Source: Bacteroidota bacterium
Lineage (GTDB): Bacteria; Bacteroidota; Bacteroidia; Flavobacteriales_D; Crocinitomicaceae
Reading direction: 5' to 3'
Assembly: GCA_016866375.1 (NCBI GenBank)
Contig: VGMK01000067.1
Coordinates: 1 to 9,651 of the forward strand
Length of the DNA stretch: 9,651 nucleotides
This document shows positions 1-6,841 of this stretch, piece after piece. A program made the position numbers and the translations under genes. The notes beneath the pieces are model-generated. The model saw only the letters and a list, made by a program, of their open reading frames with translations, was not told the origin of the DNA and did no database searches. The first letter of the stretch is position 1; each line of letters opens with the position of its first letter.

Positions 1-239
1 GTGAATTGACTCACCAATAACAACTCTCCATCCACATCTTGAATGGACAAATTCATTTTTCCTTGCTGATCGTTAAAAATACGCAAGTTAAGTAGCTTAG
101 AAACTAGATATTCTACATCCTCCTCTCGATCCTCATGTTCTACACCAATGAACACTACCATACCCTTTAAAATTTCGGCGTGAACAATTCCCTGAATTTT
201 AAGTGTTGCCTCGCAAACCCGTTGAATGACTACTCTCAT
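1..239 (-). CDS. dtd: D-aminoacyl-tRNA deacylase, N-terminal part (cut by left edge)
   Basis: Cytosolic editing enzyme that hydrolyses D-amino acids (and glycine mischarged on tRNA-Ala) from tRNA. Translating the minus strand from the ATG at 239-237 gives 79 residues that run off the left edge. The N-terminus MRVVIQRV, the block KLLNLRIFND (residues 48-57), GKMNLS (60-65) and the active-site SQF (77-79, the start of the family SQFT motif) are diagnostic of the DTD family. Family members are usually about 145-150 residues, so roughly half is visible. The C-terminal substrate-pocket motif lies outside the window. The start codon overlaps the rsgA stop in an ATGA arrangement (4 bp), which fixes the start and suggests translational coupling in one operon. 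No separate promoter is needed or evident. Confidence 0.93.
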   Translation of the reverse strand, partial: MRVVIQRVCEATLKIQGIVHAEILKGMVVFIGVEHEDREEDVEYLVSKLLNLRIFNDQQGKMNLSIQDVDGELLLVSQF

Positions 240-1192
240 GCGTGTTCATTTCTGCGGTAGGGATCTTCGGTATTTTCCCCCATTAATTGCAAATAAGTCT
301 GATATCGAGAAAGGGCGATTTCACCATTTTCTACTGCTTTTTTAACTGCACAACTTGGTTCGTTGAGGTGCTGACAATTGTGAAATTTACATTCGCCCAT
401 TCGGTGGCGCATTTCGGGAAAATAATGGCTGTAATGCGCCTTTTCTAAATCAATGAGACCGAAAGCACGTATACCTGGTGTGTCGATGACATAACCTCCA
501 CTCTTAACGGCATGCATTTCAGCAAAAGTGGTGGTGTGTTTGCCCTGTTCATGTGCCCGGGAAATTTCACCCGTACGGAGCGAAAGAGTAGAATCCACAC
601 TATTGACTAAGGTAGTTTTTCCAACGCCTGAGTTACCCGTGAATAGAACTTGTTTTCCTGAAATTTGTTCTTTTAAAAATTTTACATTTTCAGGTTTATC
701 TCCACGAATGGAATAACAAGGATAACCAATAGTTTCATATAATTTCTGAAGCCGCTCTAATTCCTGTAATTCTTTCTCTCGCAATAAATCAATTTTATTG
801 AATAAAATGGTTGTTGGAATTCGGAAAGATTCCGCGGATACAAGCATTCGGTCGACAAAAGCGAGTTGTGTTTCCGGAGATTTTAAGGTTACTACCAAAT
901 ACATCCTGTCAATATTCGCAGCGATGATTTGCATTTGTTTGCTCAGATTTGTTGATTTTCGAACGATGTAATTATCGCGTGGAAGAACCTCGCAAATCGC
1001 ATATTCTGTTGTATCGTCCTCGTAGTGAAAAGTTCGTTTTTCGATGAACACTCGATCTCCCGCTGCCACGGGATTGGTCGTTTTTAGTCCGTCAAGTCTC
1101 AATTTTCCTTTAATTCCTGCGGAGATAACTTCTCCGGAGGGCAGTAAAATGGAATACCATTTTCCTGTAGATTTCAACACGAGCGCTTGCAT
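236..1192 (-). CDS. rsgA: Ribosome small subunit-dependent GTPase A (RsgA/YjeQ)
   Basis: Circularly permuted GTPase that checks late maturation of the 30S ribosomal subunit; its GTPase activity is stimulated by the subunit. The 318 residues carry, in the permuted order, an N-terminal OB-fold region (about 1-70), G4 NKID (132-135), the P-loop GNSGVGKT (186-193), a G2-type HTTTF (219-223) and G3 DTPG (237-240). A C-terminal zinc-binding module follows with C268, C273, H275 and C281, which matches the known YjeQ ligand spacing exactly. The length is normal and no key residue is missing. The opening MQALVLKSTGKWYS is typical of the family. The stop overlaps the dtd start (ATGA), and the start ATG overlaps the stop of a 27-codon upstream ORF (TAATG). 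A TAnnTTTG box just upstream (1204-1197) offers an alternative, nearly leaderless start of transcription. Confidence 0.97.
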   Translation of the reverse strand: MQALVLKSTGKWYSILLPSGEVISAGIKGKLRLDGLKTTNPVAAGDRVFIEKRTFHYEDDTTEYAICEVLPRDNYIVRKSTNLSKQMQIIAANIDRMYLVVTLKSPETQLAFVDRMLVSAESFRIPTTILFNKIDLLREKELQELERLQKLYETIGYPCYSIRGDKPENVKFLKEQISGKQVLFTGNSGVGKTTLVNSVDSTLSLRTGEISRAHEQGKHTTTFAEMHAVKSGGYVIDTPGIRAFGLIDLEKAHYSHYFPEMRHRMGECKFHNCQHLNEPSCAVKKAVENGEIALSRYQTYLQLMGENTEDPYRRNEHA

Positions 1193-1275
1193 TAGACAAA
1201 GTTAAAATTCTTGCCGATCAAAGCTTCATCCTTTCTCACAATCTCAGACGATTTTTTACGTTTTTTAGTGGACAT
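1192..1275 (-). CDS. Possible 27-residue basic mini-protein upstream of rsgA
   Basis: An unrecognised small ORF: ATG at 1275-1273, 27 codons, TAA at 1194-1192. The product begins MSTKKRKKSSEIVRKDE and is strongly basic in its first half; it has no signal peptide or membrane segment. In favour of being real, its TAA shares one base with the rsgA ATG (TAATG), the classic layout for re-initiation, and it fills nearly all of the divergent gap before the beta-barrel gene. An in-frame TAG lies a short way upstream, so it is not the tail of a longer gene. Against it, a perfect TAnnTTTG promoter-like box lies inside its 3' end and could drive rsgA alone, and a 27-codon frame can arise by chance. No function can be assigned. 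Confidence 0.35.
   Translation of the reverse strand: MSTKKRKKSSEIVRKDEALIGKNFNFV
1197..1204 (-). promoter_or_regulatory. Candidate -7 box (TAACTTTG) for rsgA-dtd
   Basis: Read on the minus strand, TAACTTTG matches the Bacteroidota -7 consensus TAnnTTTG. It ends 4 nt before the rsgA ATG, so a transcript from it would be nearly leaderless. A TTTG occurs upstream, but only 14 nt away, which is shorter than the usual spacing of about 19. This box competes with the idea that the upstream mini-ORF is cotranscribed and translated. It may be a chance match. Confidence 0.3.
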
Positions 1276-1280
1276 GGTAT

Positions 1281-1288
1281 TATCTTCG
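1281..1288 (+). promoter_or_regulatory. Weak candidate -7 box (TATCTTCG) for the beta-barrel gene
   Basis: TATCTTCG matches seven of eight positions of the pattern TAnnTTTG (two of which are free) and lies 5 nt before the ATG at 1294. No TTG-type -33 element is visible at proper spacing; only a T-run lies there. The divergent starts at 1275 and 1294 leave just 18 bp between them, so any promoter for this gene must lie very close to the start or inside the opposing mini-ORF. Confidence 0.22.
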
Positions 1289-1293
1289 TTCGT

Positions 1294-4200
1294 ATGCTCA
1301 GAATTGTAGCGCTAATTATAGGTGTTCTTTCCATATCCTCCATGTCTGCTCAACTTGACTCTCGGCGGATGAAACAGGTGTTTGTGAAGCAAACAATTGA
1401 ACTGGATAGTTTAAGTTTAGTGCCGGGTTCTTTGTCTATCTTCCGCCAAGGAGAAAAAATTTCTCCCACCCTTTATACGGTTTCGGAAATTCGTGCATTG
1501 GTAAAATTCAAATCAGAAATTAATGATTCTTTGTTGTTTCAATACCAAGTTTTCCCTTATGCCTTTGGAATGCGTTACCAATTACACGACACGAGTGAAA
1601 TATTTTCACAAGAAAAAGGAGCAAGGGAGCTATTTCTCATAAATACATCGCAGTACTCTGTTCAGGATATATTCGGAGGTAAGGAATTGAGTAAAAATGG
1701 AAGTATTTCTCGAGGGGTCAATTTTGGTAACAGCCAAAACTTAGGAATTAACAGCTCATTGAACTTGGAATTAGCCGGTGATATCTCGCCTAACTTGAAA
1801 CTACTGGCCTCTATTTCCGATGCAAATATTCCGATTCAACCCGATGGAAACACAAATAAATTGCAAGAGTTTGATCAGTTATTTATTCAAATATACAACG
1901 ATAAAATAAAATTAATTGCCGGTGATTTTTGGCTTGACAGACCTAAAGGACATTTTTTAAATTACAAAAAACGGGGGCAGGGCTTGACATTTAACTATTC
2001 TTCAAAAGATTCACGCGGAGGCATTTGGAAAACGCAAGAAAGTGTTGCATTATCGAAAGGTAAATTTAATCGACAACTCATTCAAGGTCTTGAAGCAAAT
2101 CAAGGACCTTATCGCTTGACAGGTGCAGACAACGAGCCCTTCATCGTAATCTTGGCGGGAACTGAGCGGGTATATATTGATGGAAAACTTCTGGAACGAG
2201 GGCAAGACCGCGATTATGTAATCGACTATAACAGTAGCGAATTGGTATTCACAACCCGTAATTTAATTACGAAGGATATCAGGATTGTGGTGGAATTTCA
2301 GTACTCAGATCAAAGCTATGCCCGATCCTTACTTCAATCGTCAACATACTACCAGCGCCAAGGGTTACAGGTGTGGTTGAATGCGTACCAAGAGCAAGAT
2401 GCAAAAAATCAAAACTTACAGCAAGAATTATCACCTTCTCAAAAGTCTTTTCTTGCAGGTATAGGTGACAGCATTCAGTTAGCGCGCGTATCGAGTATTA
2501 ACCAGGTCGCATACATCGAAAACCAATTGCTTTATGCAATGTCAGATTCCCTGGGTTATGACTCGATTTTAATTTTTTCAAAAGATCCTACCAATGCAAC
2601 GTATCGCGTTTATTTCCAATATGTTGGCCCAAACAAAGGAGACTATGTTTTCAGCGAACAATTGGCGTTGGGAAAAACATACAAATGGGTTGCTCCGCTT
2701 GGAGGAATTCCCCAAGGAGATTACGCCCCTTCTCGTCAATTGATCACTCCTCGGAAGCGCCGGTTTGTCTCCTCAGGAGCAAGTCTACAATTAAATAAGA
2801 ATAATTTATTAGAAACTGAAATCGCAATAAGTCAATACGACATCAATACATTTTCTAAACTCAACAATAAAGACGATATTGGGCAAGCAGGAAAAATGAC
2901 ATGGGAAAATGTACAAAATTGGAAGAAAGATAGCACACTTTTTCGATGGCGAAATACACTCGATGCAGAATGGTTGTCTACATCCTTTAATCCCGTAGAG
3001 CAGTTTCGTACCGTTGAATTTGACCGTGATTGGAACGTTCGTGGAAAAAATTATACCGGACATCAATTATTAGCCCAATTAAAGTCGAGTGTGGAAAGTG
3101 AAAAAAATGGCAAGATGAGTTTGTTCGGGCAGTATTATCAAGTGGGTGAGCAATTCAATGGGAGACGCTTATTTTCCGAAGGCAATTGGATTCAGAAAGG
3201 ATGGAAAGCCTCCTGGGATGCTAGTTATTTAGATGCCAAATCAACTGAGGAAAACGGATTTATACGCCATCGAGCCAAGTTATCAAAAAATTTGGGAAAA
3301 TTCACCGTCGGGTTCACAGACGACCAAGAATTGAACACATTTAAGACACAAGAACTCTTGAGTCAGCAAAGTTATGCGTTCTACGATTATCAATTTTTTA
3401 TATCTACGGGGGACACATCCGTTCAGCAAGTCAAAATCTTTTTCCGAGAGCGCTATGATTGGCGTCCAGACAGTTTAACAACCTTAAAAAATGCGGCTAA
3501 GGCCCTTTCCTCGGGGCTGAATTATTCGGCAAAAGGGCTAAAGCAATTTCAAGTGAGCACGTTACTTGGTTGGCGTAAATTAGAAATAGTAGATAGCACC
3601 CTTCTTCAGCAGGACCCTGAAAATACAGCAATAGGACGTTTTGACCTTCAGTATAAATCAAAAAAAGGCGATATTACTCTGAACACCTTTTACGAAATTG
3701 GTGCAGGGTTGGAGCAAAAAAGAGATTTTGTATACATTAAGGTAAATGATGGGCAGGGTGTATACACGTGGATCGACTACGACGCCGACGGAGTAGAGGA
3801 CTTAAATGAATTTGAAGTTGCACAGTTCATTGATCAAGCAGGGTACATTCGTGTATTTACACCTAGTAATGAATATATCAAAACATATAACAATGAATTT
3901 AATTCTGGCTTTTTCTGGAGGCCAGAAAGAAGATGGAATAATGAGGAGGGATTCTTCAAGTGGATCAGTATGTTTTCTGATCAAGCCCGATGGAGAGTCA
4001 ATAAAAAAATTGGCTCCGCAAATTGGGCCAGCTTATTGAATCCCTTAGATGCAGCTTTAAATTCCCAAGATATGATCAGCGCCAATTCTAGTATTCGAAA
4101 CAGTTTGTTTTTCAACCGTACGTCAGCACTGTTTTCAGGTGAATATGTAGTAAGCCAAAGTCAAACAAAAATATTATTGGCTTCCGGCTACGATGCAAGG

Positions 4201-4722
4201 TCGATACAAAGCCATGAACTCAATTTTCGTTGGAACTTTCTAAAAAAGTTTATATCGGAGTGTAAAGTAGCAATAGGAAAAAAGGAGTCAGTTGTTGATT
4301 ATACGCCAAATAGAAACTATTTCCTAAATTTTTGGAATATTCAATCGGAATTTGCATTTCAACCGTCTACGAATTTACGTTATGGCATTTCGTTTAGAAA
4401 AGGAAATAAGCAAAATATTCAGGGAAATGAGACACTTCAATTACAGGAGTTTTCTGGGAATGCAAAGTGGAACCAAACCCAAAAAGGAAGTTTACAAGGA
4501 GAGCTGAAATATGTGAAAATGAATTTTTACGGATCATCAAATTCTCCCGTGGGATTTGATATGCTGGAAGCTTTACAGCCAGGAAATAATATGGTTTGGA
4601 ATCTGAGTTATCAGTACTTTGTTTCAAAGAATTTACAAATGACCTTTCAGTACCTTGGGCGGAGAAATGAAAATTCTCGAACGATTCACACAGGGGGAAT
4701 GGAGCTACGCGCATTCTTTTAA
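1294..4722 (+). CDS. Large secreted protein, predicted outer-membrane beta-barrel, uncharacterised
   Basis: A protein of 1142 residues of unknown function. Residues 1-19 form a signal peptide (MLRIVALIIG core, likely cleavage after A19 before QLDS), which supports this start. The mature part has alternating polar and aromatic strands throughout and ends in ELRAFF; a terminal aromatic residue fits insertion by the BAM complex. Recognisable blocks are GSISRGVNFGNSQNLGINS (136-154), IPIQPDGNT (179-187) followed by LQEFDQLFIQI, and AGDF (209-212). A small domain around ERVYIDGKLLERGQDRDYVI (291-310) follows, of the type seen in large Bacteroidota surface proteins. A canonical EF-hand-like 12-residue loop spans D828 to E839, followed by YIRVFTPSNEYIKTY (851-865). 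There is no TonB-dependent receptor plug and no C-terminal type IX sorting domain. The conserved blocks loosely recall very large Bacteroidota barrels such as SprA, but this is about half that size and I do not assign it to that family. Confidence 0.85.
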   Translation: MLRIVALIIGVLSISSMSAQLDSRRMKQVFVKQTIELDSLSLVPGSLSIFRQGEKISPTLYTVSEIRALVKFKSEINDSLLFQYQVFPYAFGMRYQLHDTSEIFSQEKGARELFLINTSQYSVQDIFGGKELSKNGSISRGVNFGNSQNLGINSSLNLELAGDISPNLKLLASISDANIPIQPDGNTNKLQEFDQLFIQIYNDKIKLIAGDFWLDRPKGHFLNYKKRGQGLTFNYSSKDSRGGIWKTQESVALSKGKFNRQLIQGLEANQGPYRLTGADNEPFIVILAGTERVYIDGKLLERGQDRDYVIDYNSSELVFTTRNLITKDIRIVVEFQYSDQSYARSLLQSSTYYQRQGLQVWLNAYQEQDAKNQNLQQELSPSQKSFLAGIGDSIQLARVSSINQVAYIENQLLYAMSDSLGYDSILIFSKDPTNATYRVYFQYVGPNKGDYVFSEQLALGKTYKWVAPLGGIPQGDYAPSRQLITPRKRRFVSSGASLQLNKNNLLETEIAISQYDINTFSKLNNKDDIGQAGKMTWENVQNWKKDSTLFRWRNTLDAEWLSTSFNPVEQFRTVEFDRDWNVRGKNYTGHQLLAQLKSSVESEKNGKMSLFGQYYQVGEQFNGRRLFSEGNWIQKGWKASWDASYLDAKSTEENGFIRHRAKLSKNLGKFTVGFTDDQELNTFKTQELLSQQSYAFYDYQFFISTGDTSVQQVKIFFRERYDWRPDSLTTLKNAAKALSSGLNYSAKGLKQFQVSTLLGWRKLEIVDSTLLQQDPENTAIGRFDLQYKSKKGDITLNTFYEIGAGLEQKRDFVYIKVNDGQGVYTWIDYDADGVEDLNEFEVAQFIDQAGYIRVFTPSNEYIKTYNNEFNSGFFWRPERRWNNEEGFFKWISMFSDQARWRVNKKIGSANWASLLNPLDAALNSQDMISANSSIRNSLFFNRTSALFSGEYVVSQSQTKILLASGYDARSIQSHELNFRWNFLKKFISECKVAIGKKESVVDYTPNRNYFLNFWNIQSEFAFQPSTNLRYGISFRKGNKQNIQGNETLQLQEFSGNAKWNQTQKGSLQGELKYVKMNFYGSSNSPVGFDMLEALQPGNNMVWNLSYQYFVSKNLQMTFQYLGRRNENSRTIHTGGMELRAFF

Positions 4723-4795
4723 TGAATTAACACCCGCGTTGCTAATTGCTTTGAAAAAAGTTCTTTTTTACCAAGTGTAAGCGATAATTTCTTTA

Positions 4796-4827
4796 TTGCA
4801 ACCTAAGCTAGAAACAATTTAGCTTTT
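4796..4827 (+). promoter_or_regulatory. Candidate promoter for the crtY-blh fusion
   Basis: TTG at 4796-4798, a 21-bp spacer and TAGCTTTT at 4820-4827 (seven of eight to TAnnTTTG) resemble a Bacteroidota -33/-7 promoter. Transcription would start near 4833 and give a leader of about 25 nt before the ATG at 4858. The -7 box overlaps the right arm of an imperfect hairpin (4802-4831), so the same bases could instead belong to a terminator of the upstream gene. Confidence 0.38.
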
Positions 4828-4831
4828 TAGG
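4802..4831 (+). terminator. Imperfect hairpin after the beta-barrel gene, weak terminator candidate
   Basis: AAGCTA (4805-4810) pairs with TAGCTT (4820-4825) across a 9-nt loop. CCT (4802-4804) pairs with AGG (4829-4831) across a 3-nt bulge. A T-rich stretch follows (TGTTTTTCTTCTTT). The stem is short and AT-rich, so termination would be weak. It sits in the 135-bp gap between the barrel gene and the carotenoid fusion gene, which otherwise shows only A/T runs. Confidence 0.28.
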
Positions 4832-4857
4832 TGTTTTTCTTCTTTGGCGTATAACGC

Positions 4858-6834
4858 ATGAACAACCTAAACCAAACATACGATATTATTTTCTCGGGAT
4901 TCGGCGCGAGTTCATGCCTTCTTATTCAGAAACTTCATAAAAATCAAGAACTTCTTGGAAAAAAAATATTGGTTATCGATTCCGCAGATAAGAGAAGTAA
5001 CGACAAAACATTTTGTTTCTGGGCACAACCAACGGAGTCAATAGTGCAGGACTTACATGAGGTAATAACACACAGTTGGCAAGAGGTGTCTTTCGATGGG
5101 CTTCACACCGAAAGTATTTTTCCATTGAGGTATTATCACGTTGCGTGTGAAAGATTGTACGATTTAACCCGAAAGATACTATTAAACTATGATGTCGATT
5201 ATGTACAAGATTACATAATTGATATGTATGAATCCGAACCGGTTTATGTAAAGACAACAAATGGGGAATATTTTGGCGAAAAAATCGTGGATGCGAGAAC
5301 ACCAAGTCTTGTGGACGCTACGAATCAAAAACAAAATATTTGGCAGTCATTTCTTGGCTTTAAAGTTAGTTTAACCGAAGGTGTTTTTCTCAAAAATGCG
5401 TGTACGCTAATGGACTTTTCCGTGGATCAGCATGAGTTCACGCAGTTTGTTTATGTCCTCCCATTTTCGAAAAATGAGGGTTTAATCGAATTTACGCGGT
5501 TTGGTAAAGAGGTAATAGAGGAAAAGTATGCTGCTGAGCAACTCAATCGGTACATAACTAAAAGATATGGGGCTTACACCATTGAGCACGTAGAAAGGGG
5601 AAAGATTCCAATGTTCATGGATATACCAACTCACCAACCCACCGAAAAGATTATTTCAATAGGATCAAGGGCAAATAATGTGAAGCCAAGCACCGGATAT
5701 GCATTTAAAAACATGTATGACCATGCCCAACGTATAACGTTGAATAACGGCAAAAAAAACAATCGTGTCCCCGCACCTTTAAGATTCAGATTTTACGACA
5801 GCTTATTGATTTACATTTTGTCAGTTTGGCCTCGCTTTGGAAAATCAATTTTTGAGCGACTATTTACTGTCAAATCAACGCGTTTCATTCTCAACTTCTT
5901 GGATGAAAAAACGAAAGTTCGTGAAGATATTTCGATGTTTTATAAGTTGCCGATCGGAATATTTCTTAGGGCATTACTTTTTTCTTTTTTCGATAAAATC
6001 AAACCTGTTGCTGCTGTTATTGTGATTTCTGCATGTTATTTCCTCTTGTCGGCCATCGTGCCAAATCATGCCAATAACGTGATGTATGGATTGTTATTTG
6101 TTGGCATGCTTTTAATTGGAATACCTCATGGGGCCTTGGATTATAAGTTAGGTGTACTCTCCAAAAACCAAAATATAAACTTGTCTTTTGTATTAAAATA
6201 CTTAGCCATTATGGCCGCGGTGTATGCCATTTGGTTGCTCTCCCCGATGATTTCCTTGTTGTTATTTATACTGTATTCGGCATGGCATTTTGGACAGACA
6301 GATATTACGGAGTGGAAGATTGATTCGCCATTTATCGGATTTCTGTGGGGCTTGCTTTTTTTTACTGCCTTGCTCTCCTCTCATGTTACTGAACTCAATC
6401 AAATCCTACAGTCTTTAGAAATTGGGGTTTTATCGGACAGTCCAGTATGGAAATTACTATTTTTAGGTGCTATTGTTAGTGCATTGCTCATATCCCTGAG
6501 AGTTAGAAACATTTCCTTGGCCATTTTGACCCTCTTGCTTTGTGTGAGCTATTACATGCCGGTTGTAATCGCATTTTCCATTTATTTCGTTTTTCACCAC
6601 AGCTGGATGGGATGGACTCACCTGAAAGCGTCGCTTCATCAGACCAACTCCAGTTTATTTGTTTCTGCATTACCTTTCAACGCGGGAGCCCTATTGCTTT
6701 TTGCTGTTTTATTTATGAATGTTGGCGAAAGTTTTACATTCAATTTAGCAATGATTTTCGTATTTATTTCCTGTATAAGTTTCCCACACGTTTTTTGTAT
6801 GCACTTTTTCTACAAGAATAGAACCCTTAAATAA
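4858..6834 (+). CDS. Lycopene beta-cyclase / Brp-Blh beta-carotene 15,15'-dioxygenase fusion
   Basis: A 658-residue fusion predicted to cyclise lycopene to beta-carotene and then cleave it to two retinal molecules at the inner membrane. The CrtY part is about residues 1-375, close to the full length of stand-alone cyclases. It has the dinucleotide-binding GFGASS (14-19), the CrtY hallmark NDKTFCFW (48-55), VDAR (144-147), GLIEFTRF (208-215) and KPSTGYAFKNM (276-286). The Blh part, about 383-658, has roughly eight hydrophobic segments. It carries the family's histidine motifs: PHGALD (H424), WHFGQTD (H477), HHSWMGWTH (H580, H581, H588) and FPHVFCMH (H644, H649), which include the presumed iron ligands. 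No stop or frameshift separates the halves, and both keep their key motifs, so this looks like a working fusion and not decay. The start is set by the beta-alpha-beta opening YDIIFSGFG. No other carotenoid or rhodopsin gene is in the window. The next gene is convergent, 7 bp away. Confidence 0.93.
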   Translation: MNNLNQTYDIIFSGFGASSCLLIQKLHKNQELLGKKILVIDSADKRSNDKTFCFWAQPTESIVQDLHEVITHSWQEVSFDGLHTESIFPLRYYHVACERLYDLTRKILLNYDVDYVQDYIIDMYESEPVYVKTTNGEYFGEKIVDARTPSLVDATNQKQNIWQSFLGFKVSLTEGVFLKNACTLMDFSVDQHEFTQFVYVLPFSKNEGLIEFTRFGKEVIEEKYAAEQLNRYITKRYGAYTIEHVERGKIPMFMDIPTHQPTEKIISIGSRANNVKPSTGYAFKNMYDHAQRITLNNGKKNNRVPAPLRFRFYDSLLIYILSVWPRFGKSIFERLFTVKSTRFILNFLDEKTKVREDISMFYKLPIGIFLRALLFSFFDKIKPVAAVIVISACYFLLSAIVPNHANNVMYGLLFVGMLLIGIPHGALDYKLGVLSKNQNINLSFVLKYLAIMAAVYAIWLLSPMISLLLFILYSAWHFGQTDITEWKIDSPFIGFLWGLLFFTALLSSHVTELNQILQSLEIGVLSDSPVWKLLFLGAIVSALLISLRVRNISLAILTLLLCVSYYMPVVIAFSIYFVFHHSWMGWTHLKASLHQTNSSLFVSALPFNAGALLLFAVLFMNVGESFTFNLAMIFVFISCISFPHVFCMHFFYKNRTLK

Positions 6835-6841
6835 AATCTTT

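Noticed and set aside
4394..4714. Minus-strand ORF of 106 codons antisense to the end of the barrel gene
   Set aside because: The overlapping plus frame has a coherent beta-barrel pattern to its terminal phenylalanine; the antisense frame has no recognisable domain.
4751..4770. A-run/T-run palindrome after the barrel gene as a terminator
   Set aside because: The AAAAAAG/CTTTTTT pairing leaves only a 2-nt loop and has almost no GC, so it would not form a useful stem.
4973..5305. Minus-strand ORF of 110 codons inside the cyclase region
   Set aside because: It is opposite well-conserved CrtY motifs, so it is a shadow frame.
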